From Acidimicrobiia bacterium (GTDB lineage Bacteria > Actinomycetota > Acidimicrobiia > Spongiisociales > UBA5794), in the NCBI GenBank assembly GCA_030066265.1, contig JASJCF010000007.1, positions 1 through 51,133 of the forward strand: DNA of 51,133 nucleotides. Reading direction: 5' to 3'. Positions 1 through 8,898 of this stretch are shown here, piece after piece. The notes beneath the pieces are model-generated. The model saw nothing but the letters and a program-made list of their open reading frames with translations. It was not told the DNA's origin and ran no database searches. The position numbers and the translations under genes were made by a program. Each line of letters begins with the position of its first letter. The stretch's first letter is position 1.

Positions 1-10
1 CGTAGAAGGC

Positions 11-100
11 GAGCTGAGGAGCTGAGGAGCTGAGGAGCCTCGAGTCCCGAGTCCCGAGTCCCGAGTCCCGAGTCCCGAGTCCCGAGTCCCGAGTCCCGAG
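11..100. repeat. Tandem microsatellite arrays (8-bp then 7-bp unit)
   Basis: Three copies of the 8-bp unit GCTGAGGA (13-36) are followed directly by about 8.6 copies of the 7-bp unit CGAGTCC (41-100). The same two units, as GCTGAGGA and the near-identical CGAGTCT, recur side by side on the opposite strand at 49657-49703, so this is one end of a dispersed composite element rather than an isolated slippage tract. Neither unit is a multiple of 3 and no coding frame is maintained. Confidence 0.9.
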
Positions 101-120
101 CTGATTGTGCGAGCGAAGCT

Positions 121-197
121 CGCCCCTCTCTCACTCTCCCCCGGCTCCGCCGGGGGAGATGCCCGGAGGGAGGAACGACCGACCGGGCAGAGGGGGC
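121..197. repeat. Structured intergenic repeat, copy A (nested hairpins)
   Basis: A perfect 10-bp hairpin (136-145 with 149-158, loop TCC) is followed by a 7-bp stem TGCCCGG (160-166) / CCGGGCA (183-189), all enclosed by CCCCTCT (123-129) / AGAGGGG (189-195). Copy B at 49519-49560 has the same order, with stem 2 changed on both sides to TGTCCGC/GCGGACA. Downstream, 273-293 holds another hairpin (9-bp stem, loop TGC), and 296-316 shares about 20 nt with 49604-49625. The stretch 1-381 contains no gene I can support. Confidence 0.75.
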
Positions 198-370
198 CAG
201 CCCACCACCTCACGACTCACGAGACAACACCACGACCACCGTCGACCACCCCAGCGCAATCAGCCGGCCCCGCGGATTCGCTGCGCGAATCCGTTGGCTA
301 CCGCCATCTCCCCCACCAGAGGTGAGGGAGAGTCGCGGAGAGCTGAGAGCGGAGAGCTGAAAGCTGAGCG

Positions 371-399
371 CCGCTCACGGCTCACCCTCCGGTGAGCGG
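371..399 (-). terminator. Hairpin at the 3' end of the GH57 gene
   Basis: CCGCTCAC (371-378) pairs with GTGAGCGG (392-399). The stem brackets the stop codon at 384-382 of the minus-strand GH57 gene. There is no T-tract, as is common for actinobacterial intrinsic terminators. Confidence 0.45.
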
Positions 400-3300
400 G
401 GTCACCTGGCCGAAGTCGTCCGGGGTCAGGTCGTCCAGGTTGCCGGATGCGATGGGCGTCGGTGGGGTGAGCATCTGCTCCTGCATGCCCTCCTCGGGCC
501 ACACCAGATCCAGGATGCGCGTGCCGTTGATCGAGGCATCGCCACCGCCGATTCGGTACTGCTGGGCGGAGGGAGTCACGTCGCGGATCCTGCGCACGCC
601 GGACGACGGGAAGCCCTCCTGGGACATCACGGCGACTGCGTACCCCCACGTCGAGGGATCGCCATCCGGGAACAGCTCGCGTGCCAGCCGGACCACGACG
701 CGACCTTGATCGCCGAACACCAGCGTCGTCAGCGTGGGCTGGGTCTCGTTGACGTCGTCGTCGGTGGTGGCGGTGAACAGGGCGGGCTCCCAACCCTCGA
801 CGGTCAGCGCCCGCTCCCAACCGTGGTCGGCGTCGAGCGCCGCATTCCGCCCGGCGATCATCTGCCTCGCACCCGTTGCGGCACCCGGATCGACATCCAC
901 GTACACGTCGAACGTCTGGATGGCCAGGCCGGTGGGGCTGTTCCACGGATTCGCGACGGGTGCGTCGACCGTGAAGTCGAAGACGATCTCATCGCCCGAG
1001 AGCCCCACAGCGAAAGAGGTGAGGTCGTACGAGCCCGGCTGGAACACGCTGTCCGTCGGATACGTGTAGGTGCCGGGACCGTGATCATCGCCGGTCGGGT
1101 CATCGGACCGGAAGACCACCTCGACGTTGGAGATGTCAGGGACGAGGATCGCGCCCCGGCTATCGCCGGGCGCCTTCACGTTGGCGCCCTGCTCATCCAC
1201 GATGGCGAGCACCGAGATGCGGTCGCCGACGCCGACAGCGCCGAGCGCTTCGAGCGGAACGGCGAACTCGAGCGCAGTGTCGTTGCTCGCCGAGTCGAGG
1301 GGAGTTCCCTCCTCGAAGAGCGCATCGACATCCTCGGTGGACACCGCCGGCCGATCCGGGAGCTTCACGGAACCGTCGGGGAACACTCGCACCACGTGGG
1401 AGGCGTTGAAGCCGAGCACCTGGCGACTCGACTCGTCGGCCGCTCCCACGCTCAACCCCGTCGCGACCTCGGCGTTCGGGACGCCCAGGTACACGTCGGC
1501 TTGGGCGCCGCCGAGGCCGTCGAGGCGCAGGTACAGGTTCTCCGTGTCGAACGCCCATCGGAGGGGGACCTCACCGTCGTACAGGCCGCCCATGGCCCAT
1601 GCCTCGTCGTCGAGCGCCCCCACGTCGATCTCGACGAGCTCAGACGGCGTGCGATCGGCGTCCTGCGCGGGGTCGGGGATGATGGGGACTCGGATGAACG
1701 ATGGGCGTTCCTGCCCGAGTGCGTCGTAGACCTGACCGAGGAGTTCGCGGTACGCCCGGTCGAAGTAGCCGTCGTCGCCCGATTCCTGGTCCGAGCCGTA
1801 CCACCAGAACCAGTCGCTTCCCTCGGCGAAGAGCATGGACTCGAACGCTGCCGCATAGGCGGCGGCGTCGACTTCGTCCTCGGCTCGTCTCAGGTCGTCT
1901 CGCACCCGATAGAGGTAGTCCCACGCATCGGCCTCCTCCTGCTCCCCGATCCACGTCTGGAAGTTCGGCTGGAACCACGACGCGGGGAAGACGTCCGGAA
2001 GGGGCTCGACTTCCTCCGGGAAGGCCTCGAGGATCCTGGACGGGGTGGCCGTGGTGATCCCTTCGGTGGAGGTGAGCCGGGTGTACAGGGCATCGAGGAA
2101 GTCGATCCCGTCGTTCTCGTAGTTCTCCCAGGCGTTCTCACCGTCGACGACGATCGTCAGTACCCGAAGGCCCTCGTAGCCGAGCTCGTCGAGCTTCTCG
2201 TCGATGTTCCCGACGCGCCGCATGAAGTCGTCCGCTGCCGCACCGGCCGATGACCCGGAATACTCGAAGCCGATGAGGTCGGCGAGCTCCACGTCGCGGA
2301 AGAACATCGGCAACTGCGGGACACGAGTGTGCTGTGCCGCATACGGGCGGTAGAGGACATCGGCTTCCTCGACGGTGCCGTTGCTGTCCCTGGAGAACGA
2401 GCCGATCTCGAGAGTCTCTCCGAGCACGTGTTCGCCCGTGGCGACCCAGGTGACGCCATTGCTGGCCCACATCGGCGTCACGAGTTGGGAGACCGATCCT
2501 TCACCCGGCCACATCCCGACCGGTCGGCGCCCCAACATCCGCTCGGCCTCGTCGAGCCCACGCGTGACGTGATCGACGGCGTCGTTGATCTCACGGAACC
2601 GGTTGGCGGGCATGAGCGCGGCCGGGTCGCCGAAGAGCGCCTGGTCGGTGTCCCCGATGAGCGGCAGGATCGGGTGGGCGAGCGGCGTGGTGATCACCTC
2701 GATCTGCCCGGCGTCCCACAGCTCGGTGTGGACGTCGACGACCTGGCCGACGATCTCGAGATGCTCGGCCAGCACCGTGGCTTTGTCCTCTTCGGTGAAG
2801 CCACTGCCCTTGTCGACGATCGATTGGAGCGGTTCTTCGGCGAGGAACCGTGGGTCCGTCCAGCCGAGATTCCACAGCAGCTGGAGATCCCGCCATTCGT
2901 CGACCGTGTATTCGGCACCGGCATCCCGCTTGTCGCGCAGCTCGACGTATCTCGGGAACCGGTCGATGATCCTCGGGTTGATGTCGAAGAACCGAGTGAG
3001 GATGAAGTCCTTCTCCTCGTCGGTGAGGTCTTCGGCGGGGATCTCGGTGTGCACCCAGTACAGGTCGCGTGCACCGTTGAGGATGTCTTCGAGTTGGAGA
3101 AGCAGCACGGGCGTGAGGTTGAACGTGATGTTGAGGCCCGGATAGTCGGCGACCATGGCCGCCATGTCGTAGTAGTCCTTGGTTGCGTGGACACGGACCC
3201 AGGGCCTGGTGACCACGCCGTCCTCGTTCTTGGGATACAGCGGCTGATGCTGATGCCAGATCAGGTTCACGAACAGGTCATCGGGGTCGAGGTCGGCGGG

Positions 3301-3438
3301 GGTGGCGGCCGGTGCCGTGGTGCTCGTCGTCGACGTCGGTTCCGACGGTGACGTGGTCGTCGTGTCGTCGGCGTCATTCGGCGTGCACGCAGCGGCGAGG
3401 AGGGCGAGGACCAGGATGAGCAGGGAGAAACGGCGCAT
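382..3438 (-). CDS. GH57-family amylase/amylopullulanase-like lipoprotein
   Basis: A 1018-residue exported glycoside hydrolase, probably acting on alpha-glucans outside the membrane. Residues 1-18 form a lipoprotein signal (MRRFS n-region, hydrophobic core, LAAAC lipobox), followed by a Thr/Ser-rich linker. The GH57 barrel shows the HQHQP motif (62-66), a WPGEGSV motif whose Glu (about 313) matches the catalytic nucleophile, and VVDGENAWE whose Asp (about 432) matches the acid/base. Residues about 775-1015 resemble the glucodextranase C-terminal carbohydrate-binding module. An upstream in-frame ATG at 3468 would bury the signal peptide. The ATG at 3438 lies 6 nt after TACCCT and was chosen. 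Family is firm; exact substrate is not. Confidence 0.85.
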   Translation of the reverse strand: MRRFSLLILVLALLAAACTPNDADDTTTTSPSEPTSTTSTTAPAATPADLDPDDLFVNLIWHQHQPLYPKNEDGVVTRPWVRVHATKDYYDMAAMVADYPGLNITFNLTPVLLLQLEDILNGARDLYWVHTEIPAEDLTDEEKDFILTRFFDINPRIIDRFPRYVELRDKRDAGAEYTVDEWRDLQLLWNLGWTDPRFLAEEPLQSIVDKGSGFTEEDKATVLAEHLEIVGQVVDVHTELWDAGQIEVITTPLAHPILPLIGDTDQALFGDPAALMPANRFREINDAVDHVTRGLDEAERMLGRRPVGMWPGEGSVSQLVTPMWASNGVTWVATGEHVLGETLEIGSFSRDSNGTVEEADVLYRPYAAQHTRVPQLPMFFRDVELADLIGFEYSGSSAGAAADDFMRRVGNIDEKLDELGYEGLRVLTIVVDGENAWENYENDGIDFLDALYTRLTSTEGITTATPSRILEAFPEEVEPLPDVFPASWFQPNFQTWIGEQEEADAWDYLYRVRDDLRRAEDEVDAAAYAAAFESMLFAEGSDWFWWYGSDQESGDDGYFDRAYRELLGQVYDALGQERPSFIRVPIIPDPAQDADRTPSELVEIDVGALDDEAWAMGGLYDGEVPLRWAFDTENLYLRLDGLGGAQADVYLGVPNAEVATGLSVGAADESSRQVLGFNASHVVRVFPDGSVKLPDRPAVSTEDVDALFEEGTPLDSASNDTALEFAVPLEALGAVGVGDRISVLAIVDEQGANVKAPGDSRGAILVPDISNVEVVFRSDDPTGDDHGPGTYTYPTDSVFQPGSYDLTSFAVGLSGDEIVFDFTVDAPVANPWNSPTGLAIQTFDVYVDVDPGAATGARQMIAGRNAALDADHGWERALTVEGWEPALFTATTDDDVNETQPTLTTLVFGDQGRVVVRLARELFPDGDPSTWGYAVAVMSQEGFPSSGVRRIRDVTPSAQQYRIGGGDASINGTRILDLVWPEEGMQEQMLTPPTPIASGNLDDLTPDDFGQVTPLTGG

Positions 3439-3450
3439 CCCGGAAGGGTA
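3439..3450 (-). promoter_or_regulatory. Leaderless -10 box for the GH57 gene
   Basis: TACCCT (3450-3445 on the minus strand) ends 6 nt before the ATG at 3438, and no Shine-Dalgarno sequence is present. It supports the shorter start. Confidence 0.5.
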
Positions 3451-3544
3451 GAGAGCCCGTCTGGTCATGAGTAACCAGCGTCGGCAGATGAGGGGACCGT
3501 CAGCGGCGGCCTGCCTGTCGGCTCATCCGAGGCCTTGGCGACGG

Positions 3545-5707
3545 CTACCGCACGCGGCTGTCGAGCAGCATCGAGATGTCCTGCACGAGGACACTCTCGT
3601 CGGCGCCGATCTCCTTCACCCCGTCATCGAGCATCACGTAGCAGAAGGGGCAACCGGTGGCCACGATGTCGGCCTCCGTGCCCACGGCTTCCTGCGTGCG
3701 CTCGATGTTGACCTTCTTGCCGGTGTGCTCCTCGAACCAGAACTTGCCGCCGCCGGCACCGCAACACAACGAGTTGGTCCCATTGCGCTTCATCTCGACA
3801 CGCTGGCCAAGCGAGTCGACGATCGAACGCGGCGCCACGAACGCATCGTTGTAGCGGCCGAGGTAGCAGGGATCGTGGAAGACGATCGACTCACCGTTGC
3901 CCTCCGGCGTGAGCGCTCCCGACTGGACGAGCTCTGCGAGGACCTCCGAGTGATGGAGGACGGTGTAGTCACCACCGAACTGCGGGTACTCGTTCCCCAG
4001 GGTGTTGAAGCAGTGGGGGCACTGCGTGATGATCTTGTCGACACCGAGGTCGTTCAATGTCTCGATGTTCTGGAGCGCCAGACCCTGGAACACGTACTCG
4101 TTGCCGGTTCGCCGTGCCGGATCACCCGTGCACAACTCCTTGCTGCCGAGGATCCCGAAGTCGATGCCGGCTTTGTGGAGCAGTCGGGCGGTGGCGATCG
4201 TCACACTCCGGTTGCGATCGTCGAACGAGCCGGCACACCCAACCCACATCAGGTACTCGGCGGTCACGCCGGGCTCTCCGAGGCGCTTCACTTCGAAGTC
4301 GAGGGCGTCGGTCCAGTCGCCCCGCGTGCTCTGATCCACCCCGTAGACATTGGACGAGTTCTCCATCGACATGTAGGCCTTGCCCAGCTCGGTGGGGAAA
4401 TCGGCCTCCATGAGGGCCTTGTACCGGCGCATGTCGAGGATCTTGTCCACGATCTCGATGTCGACGGGACAGATCTCGTCACAGGCACGGCAGGTGGTAC
4501 ACGACCAGAGCTCCTCGTCCGTGACGAGCTCGAACACCGAGTCGGACGACACGGTGATGCCATCGTCGACACCGACGGGCGGCGACTGCTTCGGGTCGGC
4601 CGTCATGGATGCGACGGTGCCCAGCTTCAGCACGATCTCGCGGGGATCCAGCGGTTTGCCGGTGATGTTGGCGGGACACACGGACGTACAGCGCCCGCAG
4701 ATCGTGCAGGCGTCGGTGTCGAGGAGCTGTTTCCACGTGAACTCGCCGACGGTCGCCGCACCGATGGTCTCGATGTCGGTCGCCTCCATGAGGTTCTCGA
4801 CCGGCTTCATCGCGCCCTTCGGCCGTTCCTTGGGCGAGAGCCCGAGGTTGGCGGGCGAGGTGAACATGTGGCGCAGCTTGGTGACCGGCAACACCACCAG
4901 GAAGGCGAAGAAGGCGACCGCATGGATGATCCACCAGGCCTGGTGGATGCCTGAGGCGGACTCGGCTGGGATGAGTGCGGACAGGGGGTAGCCGACGATC
5001 GACCACACCTCCCAGTCCGGCCGTCCGGCCAAGGTGATGCGCGCCGCTTCGGTGAGCAGGCCCGAGACACCGATCAGGGCGAGCAGGAGCAGGATCCACG
5101 CGTCCTCGGGACGCGACTTCGATCGGATCCGCCAAGGCCGCTGGCCGTAGCGGCGCACCGCCGCCCACAGGAGGCCTGCGAGGAAGGCGATGGCGGCGAT
5201 GTCCAAGATGAGGGAGTAGCCCTGGTAGACCGAGCCGGTCAGGAACTTGTAGTCGGCTGGCAGCAGGTGGTCGATCTCGAGGGTCACCGTCCCCAGGAAC
5301 AGGATGACGAAGCCCCAGTAGATCAAGGAGTGCATCGCCCCGGCGCTGCGATCCTCGGCGACCGTGCGCATCGAAACGCCGTCGAGGAACCGGCGGAGCC
5401 GACGCTTCCATTCACCCGACCGGGATTCCCACGTCCCTCGCTCCCAGTTCCTGGCGCGCAGGGCGAAGAGGCCGATCGAGGCGGCGAGGAACGCCGCCAC
5501 CAGCACGTAGAACAACGCGACCAGAAGGTCGGGGATGTTGCCGAAGACCTTGCGGTGGATCTCGTCCGTCGGCTCCCCTGGGAATGACCCGACCCACCAC
5601 AACCCGAGGGTCCCAACGAAGGCGAGGCCTGCGACCCACCACAGGATTCGCGAGATCGGCAGACGCTGCTGCGTCGACTCCTCCGTCCGCTCCTCAGTGG
5701 TCGTCAC
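3545..5707 (-). CDS. etfD: Membrane ETF:menaquinone oxidoreductase EtfD (Fe-S/CCG protein)
   Basis: 720 residues. The N-terminal half has about six membrane segments (about 21-40, 60-82, 127-145, 163-184, 204-225, 256-275) like a nitrate-reductase gamma/heterodisulfide reductase membrane subunit. Two [4Fe-4S] ferredoxin motifs follow (Cys 334/337/340/344 and 403/406/409/413), then two CCG cysteine-rich domains (VGCAGS, DPCYLG, LCCGAGGG, TGCPFC). This is the layout of mycobacterial EtfD (Rv0338c family), which takes electrons from ETF during acyl-CoA dehydrogenation and reduces menaquinone. The GTG start at 5707 has AAGGAG 8 nt upstream. It complements fadE and fadAB elsewhere in the window. 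EtfA/B are not present here. Confidence 0.88.
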   Translation of the reverse strand: MTTTEERTEESTQQRLPISRILWWVAGLAFVGTLGLWWVGSFPGEPTDEIHRKVFGNIPDLLVALFYVLVAAFLAASIGLFALRARNWERGTWESRSGEWKRRLRRFLDGVSMRTVAEDRSAGAMHSLIYWGFVILFLGTVTLEIDHLLPADYKFLTGSVYQGYSLILDIAAIAFLAGLLWAAVRRYGQRPWRIRSKSRPEDAWILLLLALIGVSGLLTEAARITLAGRPDWEVWSIVGYPLSALIPAESASGIHQAWWIIHAVAFFAFLVVLPVTKLRHMFTSPANLGLSPKERPKGAMKPVENLMEATDIETIGAATVGEFTWKQLLDTDACTICGRCTSVCPANITGKPLDPREIVLKLGTVASMTADPKQSPPVGVDDGITVSSDSVFELVTDEELWSCTTCRACDEICPVDIEIVDKILDMRRYKALMEADFPTELGKAYMSMENSSNVYGVDQSTRGDWTDALDFEVKRLGEPGVTAEYLMWVGCAGSFDDRNRSVTIATARLLHKAGIDFGILGSKELCTGDPARRTGNEYVFQGLALQNIETLNDLGVDKIITQCPHCFNTLGNEYPQFGGDYTVLHHSEVLAELVQSGALTPEGNGESIVFHDPCYLGRYNDAFVAPRSIVDSLGQRVEMKRNGTNSLCCGAGGGKFWFEEHTGKKVNIERTQEAVGTEADIVATGCPFCYVMLDDGVKEIGADESVLVQDISMLLDSRVR

Positions 5708-5837
5708 GGTTCGGCTCCTTCGTCAGCGACGCATTCAGTCTAAACGCTGACCAAGGGACTCAGGAACTGTGTTCTCCGGCTGCCGGGATCAGCCGGCTGT
5801 TCGAGCGGCTGTTCGGGCGGCTGTGGGAGCCGCTGTC

Positions 5838-6620
5838 CTAACCGGTCTGGGTGCCCTCTCCTTCGGCAAGGGGCGTCTCCTCGGCGGGTGCCGGCGTCGA
5901 CGCAGCGGGAGTGATTCCGAGCTCGGCCTTCAGCTCTTCGAGCTTGGCATCGGCCTGTGCGACGTTGATGGCAGACCGGAGCTCCGCCTCGGCCCCTTCC
6001 GGCGTCGCCTCGTGCAGCTCCGCCTTGGCCATGGCTTCGGCCTTTCGCCGCTCGATCTTGTCCTCCACCTGATCGAGCGAGGGGCCCGAGTCCGACATCG
6101 ACGACGTCATCGTTTGGACGGCCTCGTTGACGGCCTCCTGCATCTTCGCCTGCTCGAGCTGACCGAGCAGCTCCATGCGCTTCGCCGAGAGCTCTTGGAG
6201 CTTCATGGCATTGGCCTGCACGGCGTCCTTCGCCTGCTCGGCCTGCGTTTGAGCCAGCTTGTATTGCTCGGTGAGCGATGCGAGGTTGTTCTCTGAGGCT
6301 TGGAGCTTCATGGCCATCGACTGGGCCGCTTGCGTCCACTTCTCCTCGGCAGCGGGGTCGCCCGCGGCCTTGGCCTCTTCGGCCTTGAGCAATGCCTGCT
6401 TGGTCATCTCACGGGCCTCGCCGGCATCGTCGGCCGCACGCTCGATCTGGCTCTCGAGCTGGGTGCGGTGGGCAACCACCTTTGCCGCCTGGTTGCGGAG
6501 CTCCTGGTCCTGCTTCTTGGCCTGGTTGATCGCGGCTTCGATCTCGATCTTCGGATCCATGGCGTTCTCAGCGGTGGTCGAGAACAGAGCCTTGAGGTAG
6601 GCCCAGATGCGTTTGAACAT
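5838..6620 (-). CDS. pspA: PspA/IM30 (ESCRT-III-like) envelope-stress protein
   Basis: 260 residues. It begins with the amphipathic helix typical of PspA (MFKRIWAYLKALF), and nearly all of residues 20-190 are charged, heptad-rich coiled coil. The C-terminal 35 residues are Ala/Pro/Glu-rich and probably disordered. PspA oligomers bind damaged inner membrane and preserve the proton gradient. It follows the TPM-like gene on the same strand with a 101-bp gap that holds its own TAATAT box and a 12-bp palindrome. The mycobacterial partners ClgR and Rv2743c are not adjacent. Confidence 0.85.
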   Translation of the reverse strand: MFKRIWAYLKALFSTTAENAMDPKIEIEAAINQAKKQDQELRNQAAKVVAHRTQLESQIERAADDAGEAREMTKQALLKAEEAKAAGDPAAEEKWTQAAQSMAMKLQASENNLASLTEQYKLAQTQAEQAKDAVQANAMKLQELSAKRMELLGQLEQAKMQEAVNEAVQTMTSSMSDSGPSLDQVEDKIERRKAEAMAKAELHEATPEGAEAELRSAINVAQADAKLEELKAELGITPAASTPAPAEETPLAEGEGTQTG

Positions 6621-6641
6621 GCGTCCCCCGGACGTAGCGGA

Positions 6642-6657
6642 ATCAGCGCTGATATTA
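6642..6657 (-). promoter_or_regulatory. pspA -10 box overlapped by perfect palindrome
   Basis: ATCAGCGCTGAT (6642-6653) is a perfect 12-bp palindrome. It overlaps the minus-strand hexamer TAATAT (6657-6652), 31 nt upstream of the pspA ATG. The geometry suits a repressor or activator site acting on the pspA promoter. The regulator is unknown. Confidence 0.5.
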
Positions 6658-6721
6658 GGGGCCCGGCGGAGCCGCGTTCATGCGGTGTTCGTGCGCTGCT
6701 CGTGCTGTCGTCGTGCGATGC

Positions 6722-7849
6722 TCAGCCGCGGCGGCGACCGCCGCCGCGAGAGCGCCCGGACGAACGCGAGCCGCCGGACGATCGAGAACGGCCAGACGAC
6801 CGAGAGGACGAGCGGGAGCCGCCAGATCGGCCACCACCGAAGCCGCCACGCATCGAACGCATGGCCTGCATGGCGAGCATCGTCTTCATGACGTCCCCCG
6901 CTCCGTAACTCGACTGGCGCGTAGAACGACGTCGGTACTGCGGCAACGGGGCGACCGTCGTCGGCGACGAAGCCTGAGCCGGCGCACTCGGCCGTGGCTG
7001 CGGCTTCGGTGGTTCGGCTCTCGGTGGTTCCGGCTTGGGCGGCAGGGGCTGCTCGTCCAGGATCGCCTCAGCGCAATCGAGGTGCCAGATCGCCTCGTCG
7101 ACCTTGCTCGCCACCGCCACCACGGCCCGGGGAGTCTGCGCTCGCCTGAGCTCGTCGGCAACATCGGTGTAGATGGCGGTCGCCTGATCGAAACGGCGAC
7201 CAGCCTCCTCGTTGCCCGATTCCTCGATCTCGGCCTCGTCATCGAGGATGTCGTTCGCCAGGTCGTCGATGCGCGCCTGCGTCGCTGCCTTCATCTCGGA
7301 GAGTGCCGCCTGCGCGCGATTGCGTGACGACCGGCGCGATCTCCACACCAGGAAGCCGATGACGCCAACCACGAGCACGCCGATGACGAGGAGCCACATC
7401 AGTCCCGAACCCCCGGACGAACCCGGATCGGTCAGCTCCGCAACGAAGATCGACACGACGTCGTCGGACGATGAGCCGTCGAGCGAGGCGTCCAGGGCGG
7501 TATTGAGCTGATCGGTTGTCCAGATGTCGTTGTTCGAAGCCCAGCCCACCGTCTCGGGAGCAACGACGAGGACGGTCCCCTCCTGGCCCGGGAGGCCATC
7601 GAGGACCGCATCGGCGTAGAAGGTCGCACCCGACGTGGGCTCTTCGGCGAGGACGACCGCATAGAAGCGGCTCCCGGCCGAACGGGCATCCGACACGGCG
7701 CGGCCGACGACCTCGTCGGTGGCATCGGCACCTCGCTCGATGAAGTATCCCTCGGCGGCAACCTGCGGCGTCACCTCCGCCGGCTCCGCGGCGGCGACAA
7801 GCGCGAGCATCGCAATCGACGACAGGGCGAGGACGAGGAGCTTGTTCAT
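6722..7849 (-). CDS. TPM-like membrane protein with Arg/Ser/Gly-rich tail
   Basis: 375 residues: signal peptide (1-21), an extracytoplasmic alpha/beta domain (about 30-140) resembling TPM/DUF6676-type domains, one membrane helix (about 149-169), a cytoplasmic helical region rich in Glu/Ala (about 175-262), a Pro-rich stretch (about 268-300) and a strongly basic, low-complexity Arg/Ser/Gly tail (about 325-375). TPM-type proteins are known neighbours of pspA in bacteria, and pspA lies immediately downstream here. The tail could bind RNA, polyphosphate or membrane, which is inference. Family assignment is moderate, based on layout more than on catalytic residues. Confidence 0.6.
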   Translation of the reverse strand: MNKLLVLALSSIAMLALVAAAEPAEVTPQVAAEGYFIERGADATDEVVGRAVSDARSAGSRFYAVVLAEEPTSGATFYADAVLDGLPGQEGTVLVVAPETVGWASNNDIWTTDQLNTALDASLDGSSSDDVVSIFVAELTDPGSSGGSGLMWLLVIGVLVVGVIGFLVWRSRRSSRNRAQAALSEMKAATQARIDDLANDILDDEAEIEESGNEEAGRRFDQATAIYTDVADELRRAQTPRAVVAVASKVDEAIWHLDCAEAILDEQPLPPKPEPPRAEPPKPQPRPSAPAQASSPTTVAPLPQYRRRSTRQSSYGAGDVMKTMLAMQAMRSMRGGFGGGRSGGSRSSSRSSGRSRSSGGSRSSGRSRGGGRRRG

Positions 7850-7864
7850 CGTCTCCGCAGCCTA
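7850..7864 (-). promoter_or_regulatory. Putative -10 box for the TPM-like gene
   Basis: TAGGCT (7864-7859 on the minus strand) lies 9 nt before the ATG at 7849. The transcript would be leaderless or carry only 1-3 nt of leader. Confidence 0.4.
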
Positions 7865-7992
7865 CGCACGCACGATGCCTTGGGTTCGGAGTGGGTTCGG
7901 AGTGGGTTCGCTCTGCGTTCGAAGTGGGTTCGCTGCGGGGCCTTTCGAGCCCTGGCGATCTGCCGAGTCAGCTGGTGCGCGTTCGGACCGGC

Positions 7993-8898
7993 TCAGCCGC
8001 CGGCCAGTGCCCGGGCGAAGAACGTCAGGTTCGCGGGGCGTTCGGCCAGCCGGCGTGAGAAGTACGGGTACCACGCGTCGCCGTACGGCACGTAGATGCG
8101 CATTGCGTGTCCTTGCGCCACGAGCGCACGCTGCCGGTCCCGACGGACCCCGTAGAGCATCTGGAACTCCCACGGAGCCGTGCGATCCGAGGCATGGTCG
8201 AGCACGGCGGCGATCCTCGCATCGTCGTGTGTGGCGATGGCCGGCGTCACACCGTCGGCGCTCATGAGCGTGGCCGCCAGCCGGTCGAAGGAGCGGTTCA
8301 CATCGTCGCTGGTCTGGTACGCGACATCCGCCGGCTCGGCATACGCACCCTTGCACAGCCGAATGTGGCCACCGAGCGCCATGAGCCGGTCGAGATCGGC
8401 GGTCGTCCTCGTCAGGTAGGTCTGGACGGCGATCCCGAGGTTGCCGTGAACCGCTTGTACCCGTTCGTACAGGTCGATGGTGGCCGTGGTGTAGGTCGAC
8501 TCCTCCATGTCCACCGTCACGGAGGTCCCTGCGGCCACGGCGGCCGACGCCAGCTGGTCGAGGTTCCCGGCCGCCACGTCGTCGTCCATACCCATCCCCA
8601 GCTGCGTGAGCTTCACCGAGATGTTGGCGTCGAGGCCTTCGTCTGCAATGGCCTCCAGGCACGCCAGGTAGGACTTCGTGGCGGTGGTCGCCTCATCGAT
8701 GTGTGTCACGTGCTCGCCGAGGTGGTCGAGCGACACCGACATCCCCTGCTCGTTGAGCTGACGAGCGGTGGACACCGCGTCGTCCAGGCCGTCGCCGGCG
8801 ATGAAGCGATCCGCAACCGCTCGGCCTGCAGCGGTCTCCGTGATGAGGCGTTTGGTGTAGCGATGACCGGCAACCGCAAGGAACGCGGACCGCATCAT
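7993..8898 (-). CDS. Proline dehydrogenase (monofunctional PRODH)
   Basis: 301 residues, the normal size of the stand-alone actinobacterial/Deinococcus-type FAD enzyme that oxidises L-proline to pyrroline-5-carboxylate. The TIM-barrel landmarks are visible: NISVKLTQLGM, DMEESTYT, RLCKGAY, a TATHD-like IATHDD, EFQMLYGVR and RIYVPYGDAWYPYFSRRLAER (proline carboxylate-binding RR). The start ATG at 8898 overlaps the proC stop (ATGA), so translation is coupled. The frame remains open far upstream through proC, but that part is non-coding. A second ATG at 8895 is possible. Confidence 0.88.
   Translation of the reverse strand: MMRSAFLAVAGHRYTKRLITETAAGRAVADRFIAGDGLDDAVSTARQLNEQGMSVSLDHLGEHVTHIDEATTATKSYLACLEAIADEGLDANISVKLTQLGMGMDDDVAAGNLDQLASAAVAAGTSVTVDMEESTYTTATIDLYERVQAVHGNLGIAVQTYLTRTTADLDRLMALGGHIRLCKGAYAEPADVAYQTSDDVNRSFDRLAATLMSADGVTPAIATHDDARIAAVLDHASDRTAPWEFQMLYGVRRDRQRALVAQGHAMRIYVPYGDAWYPYFSRRLAERPANLTFFARALAGG

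Noticed and set aside
41-100. CGAGTCC array as a CRISPR or iteron
   Set aside because: Units are contiguous 7-mers without spacers, with no cas or rep gene nearby; simple tandem repeat.
706-2253. Long plus-strand open frame opposite the GH57 gene
   Set aside because: Arg/Val/Asp-rich composition typical of antisense frames in G+C-rich genes; GH57 motifs on the minus strand are unmistakable.
3467-4954. 495-codon plus-strand frame opposite etfD
   Set aside because: No domain pattern and His/Asp/Arg-biased; the minus strand encodes complete Fe-S and CCG motifs.
5708-5760. Possible TTGAG-type fad operator upstream of etfD
   Set aside because: The dyad there reads TTCAG...CTGAC with a different spacer; it does not match TTGAG-N6-CTCAA.
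5769-5836. GAGCGGCTGTTC short direct repeats next to pspA
   Set aside because: Only two imperfect copies; no structure or partner elsewhere in the window.
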